Positions 52,744 through 63,573 of a stretch of DNA of 64,000 nt are shown here, in pieces; position 1 is the stretch's first letter; every line of letters begins with the position of its first letter. The notes under the pieces were generated by a model. The model was not told the DNA's origin and did not search any database. It worked only from the letters and a program-made list of their open reading frames with translations. The position numbers and the translations under genes are program-made. This DNA comes from Bicyclus anynana. Taxonomy: Eukaryota > Arthropoda > Insecta > Lepidoptera > Nymphalidae. Where the stretch lies: NCBI RefSeq assembly GCF_947172395.1, contig NC_069087.1, forward strand, positions 18,792,889-18,856,888. The letters run 5' to 3'.

Positions 52744-53027
52744 AAAAAATTAAAAAAAATCACACTTATAAACCGACTTCATATGTTTTTCATGTTTTTT
52801 TTAATGTTTCTTACCGCATAACTTAGACATTTGTTAACCAATTTTGAAAATATTTTTTGTTTGAAAGAGTATATATTTCCAAATTGGTTCCATTTAATTT
52901 TCATGAAAATTGGTTGAGTAATTTTGTGTTACAATGAAAATAACGAAATTGCCCATATTGTGGCGCTTTTGCTCACTATGCTAGAATATACTAAAAACAG
53001 AAAAATAAAATATTTCTTGCACTACGG

Positions 53028-53115
53028 TTCAAACCCCATACTTATAATAGGAGCATGTGCTGACAAACTTTCAGCTTTTATAAAATGACGAAGGTCTGGC
53101 TGTCGCTGGCTCTTA
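53028..53115 (+). repeat. Dispersed repeat R-gagcatg, copy 3
   Basis: ccccatacttataataggag, then catgtgctgacaaactttca, gcttttataaaatg, tctggctgtcgctggctctt. Confidence 0.55.
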
Positions 53116-53499
53116 GACTATTAGACAAAACAGCGAATGTAATCACTCGGCAGCGATTGAAACTTTTAATTAACTGCTGTAGGGCGGAGGACGTTCGCGC
53201 TTTGTTATTAAAACAATTAAAACTTGTACTAATTGTTGTACTACATTCATTGGATTTGATTTGACTCGCCCTTTACTACACGAGTAACTTCTAACTAATG
53301 TAAAGTTTAACACTGTTTCAATTACACGAATATCTGTAACTGTTTAGAATATATTTTAATAACTTAAGTCCGACTACTAAACTTAAGCTTTAATATTTAA
53401 TAATCTTATGATTAATACATGTTATTAATTTAAATATGTTTAGTACCTATTCACAGTGATGTTCAAAGGGTAGTCGTAGTCTTACTTCATTTGATCTCA
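53116..53499. other. Anonymous AT-rich DNA
   Basis: Nothing was recognised. Confidence 0.45.
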
Positions 53500-53636
53500 G
53501 CTCATAGCTGTAATCCTTCGGAGGGCGCAGGTTCGAATATGGTCCGGGCATGCAATTTTCCAGTTATGTGAATTTTAAGAAATCAAACGGGTGTCTTAAA
53601 CAGTGAAGGAAAATCATCGTAAGGAACCCTGCACGA
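53500..53636 (+). mobile_element. tRNA-derived SINE family A, decayed 5' part
   Basis: cttcggagggcgcaggttcg, then aatatggtccgggcatgca, ccagttatgtgaattttaag and agtgaaggaaaatcatcgta correspond to the head and first half of family A. The copy stops at ccctgcac. Confidence 0.65.
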
Positions 53637-53639
53637 AAC

Positions 53640-53990
53640 GAAAAAATTAAATAAGAAGAGGGTGAAATAGAGGTTGAAATTTTGTATGGAAACTATTCAA
53701 CTACACTACACACTATTCAAATTACATATTTTTTAAAAATTAGTATGTGTTCTACCAAAAAAATACTAAAAATAATGTCATTCAAAATTTTTCAAAATTC
53801 TACCCCTATTGGGTTAAATTGGGATTGAAGTTTTTTCCGCGGCGTGTGTCACTAATATTTCGAGATATAGTTTTGTAAAATGATTAATGAACTATTTACT
53901 ATACTTATAACATGCGAAAATTTAAGTAAAATGGAATGAAATAGGGGGGTTTTACATCGATTTCCAAGCGGTTGAAGTCGTGGAAAATGC
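53640..53990 (+). mobile_element. Helitron-like element, related to 13796-14170
   Basis: aagagggtgaaatagaggtt, then gaaattttgtatggaaac, ttctacccctattgggtt, ..., tttacatcgatttccaagcg, gttgaagtcg, is the inverse order of the 13796 copy. The terminal gcgggcgtccgctagt is gone. Confidence 0.4.
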
Positions 53991-54380
53991 ACGGCTGGCT
54001 ACGTTGGCTATGGAGCACAGCTCATAATTACGCGGCATAAACTAAACTAAACGCATTACAGAGCTAATCAACATGACCTTTGAGCTAATTACTAAACTGT
54101 GAACTGCTAATTTACATCTGCACTCGATACCAATATCGTAGAACCACTGAGCCAGATATCGTGCTCATAGCGAGGTGAATAACTCAGCTGTTCGCATCTA
54201 CGAGTAACTACGTAACCGATGTAAGTGGATAGCACTTGAGCGGATTATCTGCACAAACATGTTACGTGCGGCTGCTTCGTTTAATTAATATACAAGTGCT
54301 TTAAAGTGAATCACTTCGTAGAGGAAGTGTTGGCTTAATGATGGGATTGTTATGCATAACATGCGATACAATCAACAGCC
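53991..54380. other. Anonymous non-coding DNA
   Basis: Nothing was recognised. Confidence 0.4.
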
Positions 54381-54381
54381 T

Positions 54382-54765
54382 GCATTCGTCCACTAGACAT
54401 AGACCTTTCCGAGAGCGCGCCACCACACGCCTTCCTTATCCACCCACTTTCCACTACCTTCTTGATGTCGTCGGATCATTTAGCTGGATGGCGTCCTACA
54501 CTGCGCTTGCTGGTACGTGGTCTCCACTCCAGATTACGTCTGCCGTTTGTTAATCCTTTGGGCTCCATCGGTTATTTTCGTTCTCCTATATTATATAAAA
54601 TCTGTCTTAAAGTGTGAATGTCCACGGTGCTGTATCGTTTTCGAAACCCGACTTGTTCTAGTGGTTGAAAATCGTCGAATCTTCGGGAGAGGCGATTTGT
54701 AATTACCCTCGAGAACAGCTTGTAGATGTGGCTCAGAAGTGAGATGGGTCTGTAAAGTGCGATTG
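54382..54765 (-). pseudogene. Second RTE-type LINE, rearranged
   Basis: On the minus strand, 54765-54590 encodes a reverse-transcriptase fragment 'YRPISLLSHIYKLFSRVITN' then 'RLSRRFDDFQPLEQVGFRK' (fingers/palm entry). Downstream, 54553-54382 resembles the extreme 3' end of a different RTE lineage (plus-strand gcattcgtccactagacata, cttgatgtcgtcggatcatt, ctgcgcttgctggtacgtgg). The catalytic middle is missing, so a large internal deletion joined the two parts. The sequence differs from the family at 42790. Confidence 0.75.
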
Positions 54766-55014
54766 CATAATAAAATTTTACTACTATAAATGAAATTGAA
54801 CAAATAACAGTCAATATGAATTATAATTGAATAAACAAAACATAGTTAACAACAAAAGCGCTAACTACAAGTATCATAAGAATTCGTAGAGTCACACAGC
54901 GGCGAGGTAACGATCTGTACTAAAAATATATCTGCGTAATCTAAACATAGTCTATTTAAATTTTTCATACACCAAATTATTATGGTAGAAAGTATCAGGG
55001 TCTTATTATATTTA
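54766..55014. other. Anonymous DNA, possibly LINE 3' UTR
   Basis: There is no coding frame. It may belong to the element whose tail is at 55022-55083. Confidence 0.3.
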
Positions 55015-55083
55015 AGCAATCTTTGTAAACTTGCTTTCTGATGAATAAATAAATTATTATTATTATTATTGTTATTATAATTG
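55015..55083 (+). repeat. LINE 3' tail with (ATT)n, copy 2
   Basis: atctttgtaaacttgctttc, then tgatgaataaataaattatt and (att)n. The reverse copy is at 20461-20512. The class is probably CR1-like. Confidence 0.55.
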
Positions 55084-55111
55084 AATAGATCCATAGAAAA
55101 GCGTAGTCATC

Positions 55112-55344
55112 ATCGTAGCTCAACGACTCGAGAAGCTGAAGTGGAAATGCGTGGAGCACATAATTCGATGAGCCGATGGATGTTGCGATCCCACCAATAT
55201 GCTGGAATGGTGACCCAACACCCAAAAGCTCAGTGTTGGTCGACCGCCCACCAGGTTGAATGACGACGTTGAGTGAGTTGCAGAGTTGCTGGATACAGGT
55301 GAAAGTTCCTATATGAGGCATATGCCCATCTGCCGATGATGATA
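55112..55344 (+). pseudogene. Highly decayed RTE-class LINE 3' end
   Basis: tcgtagctcaacgactcgag, aagctgaagtggaaatgcgt, cataattcgatgagccgatg, gctcagtgttggtcgacc and ctgccgatgatgat follow the RTE order from 'IAQRVAKLKWQ' to the stop and tail. There are many substitutions and indels. It inserted just after an (ATT)n tail. Confidence 0.8.
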
Positions 55345-56385
55345 CCCAAAAACACAATGTAGCTCGCTACTTGGCTAACTGTACTCGTATATTTTATAAA
55401 AACACAGTAAACAAGGCCAGCTGAGTGCAGCCGACGAACTCGACCGAAGCAATAATGTAAACAAAACGAAAGTTGAGCAACTTCTTGTACTAACACTACG
55501 ATACCGACCTTGCGCGTTGCCTCAAGAGGTATAAGACATGACGCGAATGCATTCTACACGACTCCTAAACTTGATGGAAAGTGTTTTCAAATAATTCACT
55601 ATATCCCGCTAATTAATTATTATTTGTAGCTTTCTATATAATTTATGATTATTATATTCTAACTTTTACTCATTATTACAAAATTATTCGGTAAGGTATT
55701 GTGCTCAATACTTTTGGACTGACAACTTGCGATAGTTACACATACCTCTTTCAATGAAAGCTAAAAGTTCGGCCTCTACTCCTGCCAGAGTTAATACTGA
55801 TGGTGGGCTGTGGTGGCTTTGGAAGATTGCTTGTTTCAGGCCTAGACCGGCAACCACCCAATTAAATAGCGTATTTTATTATGAGAAATCAGTTCTTGAT
55901 TTCTTTTTAGATATTCGTCAGAAATCCAATTACAATAATATAATATCGATTTACCAGATTAGCTTTATAAAGTGATAGGAAAAGAAGAACAAGGAAATGA
56001 GAAAACATTTTTATTTTCGTTATGTCCCGGAGGTATTCGAAGTGAATCTCATTAAAAACAGTTCCGATATTCCGAAACAACAAACAACTATGAAAATAGA
56101 TTGGAAAAATACGACGTCACGACCCCGGACGCAATATTGCGTCAGAGTTTAAACACACCTCGTTTTTCATCGTCGGTTAAAAATAAACACAATTAGTAAA
56201 CATTTGCACTGTGAAAGCAATTTTTTCTAAGCTCGTAATTTGTTTGGTCTACGCTCGCGGCGATCCAGCGCCCACTTCTAGACAGAGCGAGTCAATGGAT
56301 AAAACCACAGAATACATAATACATAAGTATTCATACATTGAAACATTACCTGTATTACACTGTACCTACGAACCACCAGAGTAAG
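55345..56385. other. Anonymous non-coding DNA
   Basis: The 73-codon frame at 55754 has no known motif. A short phrase gtggtggctttggaagat (55811-55828) also occurs at 52556 (ggtggctttgggagat). Confidence 0.4.
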
Positions 56386-56387
56386 TC

Positions 56388-56575
56388 TAAGGGTGCTTTT
56401 CCACCAGAGATGTGCTACGCTATCTATATCTATAGGTAATTATTATAACTGCACGGTGTAGTAAAGTGCATTGTAACGGATATATTATAATATATATAAT
56501 ATATCCGTTATAGGTAATTATTATAACTGCACGGTGTAGTAAAGTGCATTGTAACAGATATATTATAATCAACTT
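56388..56575. repeat. 78-bp direct duplication around a TA palindrome
   Basis: taggtaattattataactgc, then acggtgtagtaaagtgcatt, gtaac.gatatattata, occurs at 56433-56490 and 56511-56568. Between them lies cggatatattataatatata, then taatatatccg, an inverted repeat. The block is preceded by gcttttccaccagagatgtg, a phrase that I recall from dispersed lepidopteran elements. Confidence 0.7.
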
Positions 56576-56599
56576 CGCGGGAGTGCCGGGATTGCGCGG

Positions 56600-58070
56600 T
56601 GTGCAGTATGAACTACTCGAGATCACTCATTCAATTACTCGGCGATGTAAGTAAGATGTTGGTCTCTTGTACTTTATACACTTTATAACTATATAGAGAT
56701 TTAATACGTCCAGCTAATTAAAAAAAAATCGAAGGGCATTCCCACAATTATTGTTTTTTCTGATCGTGTAAATGTCGTTAGCTCCTTAACGGAACCTCAG
56801 CGGCATCACCGATTAGGACGAACTCAAAAGCCTTTCGATTCCAGTCTCTACTTTCAGTAACCAAAATCTACGTTTCAACTTAAAGCATCACAATCACAAT
56901 ATGAAACAGCTGCCTTTCAGTCCTACTTGTAACTGTCTCATTTTTTGGTTGAGTATATTTCGTTGTAGTTGGATGCAGTTATTACATATTATTGACGGCA
57001 TGAGAAGTGAGGGGCGATATCAAAGTGTGTCGAGGCGTCTCGCGCTTTGCCAAATAGCACTCGCAGGGAGCACATTGCGCGATAAGTGGCGACCAGAAAT
57101 GGGTCAAATCAGTTCAGTTATTTATCGTCGGCAATTATTTATTTTTCATAGACAGTTCTGCAATGGCTTTGAGATAGTAGGTTCTATGATTACACGGTAA
57201 AGAAAAAATAGTACAATATCTACTGAATACAATCTTACACATTGTGAACGTAGTAGTTAAGGCCAGAAAGAAAAATTATGCGTCCTTTATCTGTCTTCAA
57301 ATCCTAAGATGATTTCAAAGCCGAACGAATTGTATGAAAATTAATTTGTATTTGAAATTTTAAAACTTCAACATGAAATTTTGCTACAAGTCGCCGTAGT
57401 AATAATACGGACCTATAGTAGTCATTAATGCTTTGTTCATAAAATGAACAAAACTTTCATGATTTGTTTCGTTAATTTTCAGTAGCCCGCCTTGAAGCAG
57501 AGTGATAGGGAAGCTTTTATGCTTTATTTATCCTATAATGCCTGGCCCAGTGACCCAATGCGCTCAGGTAATACTGGTGACTCTTGAAACTCATTACGCG
57601 TGAGTCGCAGAAAGCGATCGCTATCTAATTAGACAAAACCATTACACCAAGACTGCCATTGTGCAACAATTAAAGCTTTTATACGACTTTGATAGCGCTA
57701 TATAGTGTCATAAAAGCGCCATAAACGTCGCTCTCATTTTCCTACAAACAATAAAATGGAAATAACCTGTCTATACAGAAATAATGTGACCTATTTTAAG
57801 TTCAAGCATTTTATTGTGACCGGGCGGCACTTGGTTGAACTCAGTTCAAGTGATGATAGTAACTGAACAGCTCACCAGTTATTGAGCTAATAGTTATTAC
57901 GTCTAAAGCGACTATATAATGATATTATATGCTTCAATAGCTCTACTTTTCATTCAAAATAGCACATTTCAAAAACAATGGTATATTTTTGGAAATTAAA
58001 AAAAGAAAATAAAAAGATTTATTACTTTAAAATTATGTAAAAGTTAAAAAAATATATATATTAAACAACA
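56600..58070. other. Anonymous non-coding DNA
   Basis: The 99-codon frame at 56901-57200 shows no recognised domain, signal peptide or repeat of known type. It is a weak candidate only. The remainder is AT-rich. Confidence 0.4.
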
Positions 58071-58071
58071 T

Positions 58072-58540
58072 ACAACCGACTTCAAAAACACAAACGTACG
58101 CAGGAAACTAAACAGCAAACAATAACATTGTATTATTTTCTACCTACTGATCAGTTTGAAGGCGGTGCCAAGCCGGTGGGGTATCTCAATTCAAGCATAT
58201 TTAAGTCATTTCTTAAAGAATCACATTGATTTCTTCTTTCATGTGATTTTTGAAATTACTTAAATATGTTAACCTTGTCCAATAAAAAAAAAATATTATC
58301 AATGTCGGACTACTCTGTAAAAGTTTTACATTACAATTACAAAATATACCCTTTAATTCGAAGCCAGTAACATATGAATTTGTAAAAAAAATCAACCCTA
58401 AAAGTAGATAAAAAGGGGATGATTGAATGTTTACTCAATAAAAAAGAATTATGAAAATCGGACCACTCAGTAAAAAGATACGCGTGTTCATACAATACGC
58501 ATCGAATTAAGAATCTTTCTCCGTTTTTTCGTCGGTTGAA
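58072..58540. mobile_element. TIR element (CGACTTCAAAA family), copy 3
   Basis: The left end acaaccgacttcaaaaacac and the left interior (tctacctactgatcagtttg, aaggcggtgccaagccggtg) match 20729-20896 and 7688-7985. A right end ttcgtcggttgaaaat lies near 58529-58543. The interior is longer than in the other copies, so either an insertion occurred or the right end belongs to another element. Confidence 0.5.
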
Positions 58541-59745
58541 AATACAACAACGTTATTGCATGTCCTACATTACACTGATTAAGTAGACATTGTTATCAAA
58601 ATTCAAAAAAAAAAAATACTTACTAACGCAAAAAAATGGCTTTTTTGAAATTAATGCGAGGCGAATAATCGTACTTTACATAGGACCGTCAGCAAAATTC
58701 ATGCTTTTCGCCATAAATTTTATTAATGCAAATTTTCAAAAGTGCCATAGCGTCAGGTTAATCTTAGAAATGACGAGTCGCAATGAGCGGGCGGGTGCTG
58801 GCTCAGCGGTTTTTAACCAGCAGGCAGGTATTTATGTTCAAAGCGAGCACGTGTTTACACTCTGTTGCGTTGTGTGAATGCGCCTAATTAATGCCGCGGG
58901 CGTCCTGGTCTGTCCCGGGCGGTTTTGGGGTTATTTCTGTTTTCACCGACTTCATAAAAAATTCTAACTCAAATTTGTTTATTTCAACCGGGTATACTGA
59001 GCGTGCCAATATTAGCCAAATTGGTTTTTCGTTTCGTTCGTTTTGATTTATTGTTGTTTTTACATTAATGGATTGATAGATTTACAAATTGAGAACTTAA
59101 AATTAAAGCTATGAGGGTTCCGAATGCGCCTTGCTCCTAGAAGAACCCACAAGGAATTCAAAAATGTTTTATGTACTAACACCATTAACAATATTGTTTA
59201 CAACCAAGTAATTAGCCAAAATAATGAGCTTTTTATCGTTTACATAATAATCCTTCCAAATCCTATTGTACCAAATAATGTAAAACAATACATTGCGGAC
59301 AAAGGAAAGCCTGGCCGAGACGCAATTGTCCATAAAATAGGTCAGTCTAATTGGATTCGTCAAACCTTCCTTCCCCAAAAAAACAATGTGACAAGAAATA
59401 TTTACATTAACAAGAACAAAACAAGCAAAAGTTTGTAAATATTTACAAGGGAAGTTGTTGGTGATTTATGGTAACTTTTTACATTTTAAAAACTTTTATT
59501 TAACTTGCAATGTATAAATAAAGTTATTTCACGTGCCTAAAACCTATGAATAGATACTTGAAAGAAATCACGTACAAAATGCCTCTCCCCAATCCAAAAA
59601 TTTCTTATCAGTTTCACAAAAGGAAAGTAGGTACCTACAATATTTCAGCTTGGTAGTAGCTAGTTAATAATTTTGGCTGGGTATGTTCGTCATAATATTA
59701 TGTTCGTAAGTCACTCATTAGGTTAATTTTATAATTTTAATGTGT
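58541..59745. other. Anonymous non-coding DNA
   Basis: Frames of 95 and 104 codons (58590-58877, 59124-59438) are Asn/Lys/Ile-rich, as expected by chance in AT-rich DNA. A gagggttccgaatgcgcc scrap (59111-59128) belongs to the GGGTTCCG family. Confidence 0.4.
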
Positions 59746-59749
59746 GAGA

Positions 59750-59865
59750 GGAATGGACACTTTCTAGGCAAGCGCCCCTTATCATAGATTGTTCACCATT
59801 GTTTTCTATTGGGCAGGATTGTAGTCATTTGCAAGTCAATTAACTACAGAAAAAATTTCGTTGGA
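59750..59865 (+). repeat. SINE-like repeat, family D copy 2
   Basis: ggacactttctaggcaagcg, then ccccttatcat, ..., gggcaggattgtagtcattt, gcaagtcaatt, is a decayed copy related to 30575-30690. Confidence 0.4.
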
Positions 59866-60875
59866 ATATTTTGTTTTTAACATTTTTGCTGTTTTATTAT
59901 TTTAGTTTATTTTAATTATCTTTTGTATCGTCCGTAGGAGGGTATCGTGTTAAACTTTCGAATCAAAATATTAAATTTCCCAGATTTGGATGTTATCCTA
60001 TTACGTTACGCCACGTGGCGTACTATGAAATTCGATACAACACAGCGTAAACACAAAGTTGGCCACGTTCTCGGATTAATTTATCGATAACATCTAATAC
60101 CTCTGATAGCGCTCGCTGTACCGCAGGCGGCATGATTGCCTCACTTACAGAATCTTTCTTATCAACTTAACTGGTAGATCAGAATTATGTTTACTTATAA
60201 TTTAGAATTTCACCGGTAAAAGCTTTGATGGCTACGATTTTATGATTGAATCTCTGTTTCATATTGGATTGCAAAAAAATAAACAGGTGTTTTTTGTTAT
60301 ATTACAAATGTATTAAATTAGCATTTTGAAAATTTTAAATTGAGTTAGTGCGAAATTTTAAGATGTATAATTAGAGGGAGAACGAGATATTTTGTTTCAT
60401 GTGACCTTCTTAAACAAGGACTTATCGGATACCTAAATACTTATTACAATATTTTAGTAATATGTATAATTATACATTTTCATTCCCATAAAAGTTCAAT
60501 GCTAGAAGACACAAATAATCGGTAGGATCAGCTTAAATTTATTTCAAAATTTTGTGTATATCGGGCCTACAACTACAGTCGTTTAAGGAATTTAATATTG
60601 TGTAAATTATCTGACTTATAATATTCTTGTTTATAAAAGAAATCAAGTTCAATTTAATATAAATTTGAGTGTTAAATTTAGTTATTTTGGATATAGCGAG
60701 TGTAAAGTGGACAGAAAGCTGTTATCCGATTGGACGCGCTCGCCCGACACGAGAGTAATCCGCACGTTCGTCTGTGCGGAACACTGTAATGTTAAATCTG
60801 AAACATTTGGCGGAAATTAACGCCACAAATGGACCTAACTATTACATCTATATTATATTTGTGTTATGTTAAAAC
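59866..60875. other. Anonymous non-coding DNA
   Basis: No gene and no recognised repeat were seen. 60690-60790 is locally GC-richer. Confidence 0.45.
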
Positions 60876-60878
60876 TCT

Positions 60879-61150
60879 TTTCTTTTCGTCCAAAATTACC
60901 TACTCAGTTCCTGAAGACGAAAGTCTTCGAACAGTGCATGTTGCCTGTGATGGCCTTATTAGAAGGCTCAAAATCACACAGCGGGCGATGGAGCGAGCTA
61001 TGTTTGGAGTTTCTCTGCGTCATCGAATCAGGAAAGATGATATCCGTAGACGAACCAATGTCATTGACATAGCTCAGCGAGTCGCGAAGCTGAAGTGGCA
61101 ATGGGCAGGCCACATAGTTCGAAGAGTCGATGGACGTTGAGGTCCCAAGA
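60879..61150 (+). pseudogene. RTE-class LINE internal fragment
   Basis: It runs from 'FSSKI' (cttttcgtccaaaattacct) to 'GRWGPK', where tgg has become tga (61138-61140). About 38 nt equivalent to 'MTYGSETWSLTMG' are deleted after ttgcctgtgatgg. It ends abruptly at gaggtcccaag, without the RTE C-terminus or (GAT)n tail. Confidence 0.85.
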
Positions 61151-62139
61151 AAAGAAAATCTTCTGAAAAACACCAAGTTGAAAACATCACATCATAAACT
61201 TGTGGGGATATATTGAGGAATTCAACAAACAGATACAGTTCAATGACCGCGGTACGTGAAGCGACAACCGAACAAATAGCTCGCGAACTTCAACTGTACT
61301 CATGAATAAGTAAAGCTTTTACCTTTCAGACAACAAGTATATACGCGTACATAAGTGTTATGATAAATAGCACTTCTCTCTACGCCTACGATCTGAGATC
61401 TAGAGAGATTAGACTAGGTTTAATACAGATTTATGTGTCTTCTGTAGATACGAGAAAGTGTTGTATATTATTTAAATATTATTAAATTACTCCTTTGGCT
61501 TTATTCATAAAGGAAACTCAAAAGGAGACAAATATTTCATTTGATTTTTATTATAATTTTTTTATTGAATTTCTCTCACTCAGTGATCATCGAATTTATA
61601 AACCGAAAGCATGTCTTATTATCTACTTATCTTCTTTTCCTCTTTTATCGGTTATTTTTATTAACACGTATCTCGAGAGTATTACTAAATATGCGTGTTA
61701 CTATTGACCATAGAGAAGGTTTTACTGGACAAAAGCCCCATACAACCATTGCAAGCTTTTCTAACAATTATTCTGAAATTACGGTATTTCTAAATATATT
61801 TCTAAGATATAACAATATTCTATTAATACAATTGATATTCTCAACAGAGAACAGGGAATCTCTATGACATGACAAAAGTAGGGTAGCGTGGGGCTAGTTG
61901 AGCATCGAAATATCTCACAAACTATTAAACGCACACAGACACTTCAAATTGCGGAAGCAGTTGCAGGAGTGCCATTCATTGACCACCACCAGTTAGTCAG
62001 TCTTTTTTTCTTGTTGAGTAAATGCCGTTGGCTCCGTACGAGACTACTACGAAGACACCGTAGGGGTTGGGCGAGCACAGAAGCATCGAAGACTCTCTAA
62101 GAGCGTCTCCGTGACCTGAGTGAATCAGTCCAGACGCCC
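61151..62139. other. Anonymous non-coding DNA
   Basis: Frames at 61495-61867 are AT-driven (Phe/Ile/Leu-rich) and show no support. Nothing was recognised. Confidence 0.4.
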
Positions 62140-62640
62140 CCAAGATCGTGGGTTAGAAAATCCACGACCTTGGGGGCGTCCTTGGGGGTGTAGAAAACGG
62201 ACCTCGTCTTCGCCGGCGAAGACGCTGTGTAGCTTGTGTTCGTGTTGCCCGGGAAGCATGGTCGGTTGTCATGTCATCGTCTGGATCGTAAAGGACGTTC
62301 TTGGGTCGTTTCTGCGTGCAGTTAACGTTTAGGTTGGGAGTGTAGTTGCAGGCCTCAACCACTAGTTGGTGGGGATGGATGGAAAATAATTTTGAGAGAG
62401 CTATTTCATGTAATTTGCTAATGTCGGTAGGTCAATGGAGGTCGTTATTACGTACAAATCAGGGTGCGCCCGTGATTTGACGTAGAAATCGATTTTGTAA
62501 AGTTTAAAGCGACCTAAGGGTCGCTTTGGGACGGTGGGCAAACACTACACTAGCGTAGATTAAGATTGGACGGATCGTGGTTTTATAAAGCGTAAGCTTT
62601 GAACGGAGGGACAATTTACAAGGAACAGTTGAATTGTTAC
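62140..62640 (-). pseudogene. Jockey-type LINE, 3' end of pol
   Basis: On the minus strand, 62600-62510 reads 'LRSKLTLYKTTIRPILIYAS' and 'VVFAHRPKATLRSL', the conserved block downstream of the RT domain in Jockey elements. 62362-62153 reads 'VVEACNYTPN', 'RPKNVLYDPDD' and an Arg-rich C-terminus, again typical of Jockey pol ends. A stop lies between them (after 'ANYMK', near 62405). The RT catalytic core is absent. It is a different subfamily from 45161-46436. Confidence 0.85.
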
Positions 62641-63570
62641 AGAACAGAGTATGCAGGTACTTTATCGTTTTTTAAATAAAAACCTAAGTACTGCACAAGA
62701 ACATAAAGCCGTCTGCGATCACAGCTTTCCGTGATCTCTAAACATAACGAGGGTCCTGCAGTTTATACAGAATTATAGAAGCTCGTAACGACGGACAGTA
62801 CTTAGTGCTCTATGGTTCAGGATTAAAACGGCGTGTGGCGGTCCGCCAACTCACTTCAAAGTTACGCCAATGAATGCCTTATGGCTCACTATTTGGCAAC
62901 GGCCGAGTGTATGAGGTAGGCTTTAGACTACTAATGTTACTATGAATTCAAATGGCTTTATTACCTCTTGGAACTGCCGCGACTCGTGACTCGTGATTGC
63001 TAAATCGCTTAATGCTATAAGGGTTTCCTTTTGCCAACGGAATGTAATTACTTTTATAATTTTCTTGGAGTTCTCTACTGAAATCATAATGATTTTTCAG
63101 TAAAAGAACGTACTGATGTCTGTACTTGTACTTGGTAGAAATATATCATCTCGCCCAAAGATTTTATACTATTAGTTATGTCACTAACGTACCGAAACTG
63201 AGGCGTAATAAATTTAAGCTTTGATTGTAGTTACTCTACTCTATTCTTTAGGTAGGTCCTTATAGTCACTCCCTTATAATCTTTAGGTACTTTTACTATT
63301 TTGAAAGCTACTAGTGGGTACTAATAACTTCCACTGAACAATCAAGTTCCGCCTTGTTTCGCCGTGTAAAAGCATGTACTAGAACAGAATGTACACTGCG
63401 GTGCGAGCCGTCCGCGCCGGAGGCGAGCCCGCCGCCGCGTAACGTACGGCCACCAACGATGTTACACTGCAAGATATGTTACGTGCCTACAAATCACCAC
63501 AAAAACGGATCCGAATTTAGCTACTCCACTAGCGCACATATGCACAATTTCGAGTTTACTAACATTATAT
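62641..63570. other. Anonymous non-coding DNA
   Basis: A CpG-rich patch lies at 63395-63450 (gagccgtccgcgccggaggc) inside an 82-codon frame without a recognised domain. The rest is AT-rich. Confidence 0.4.
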
Positions 63571-63573
63571 ATT

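Noticed and set aside
56901..57200. 99-aa frame as a small protein gene
   Set aside because: No recognisable motif, signal peptide or neighbour support. In 64 kb of six-frame DNA, frames of this size are expected by chance.
58590..59438. 95-aa and 104-aa Lys/Asn/Ile-rich frames
   Set aside because: Typical AT-driven open frames with no motif or context.
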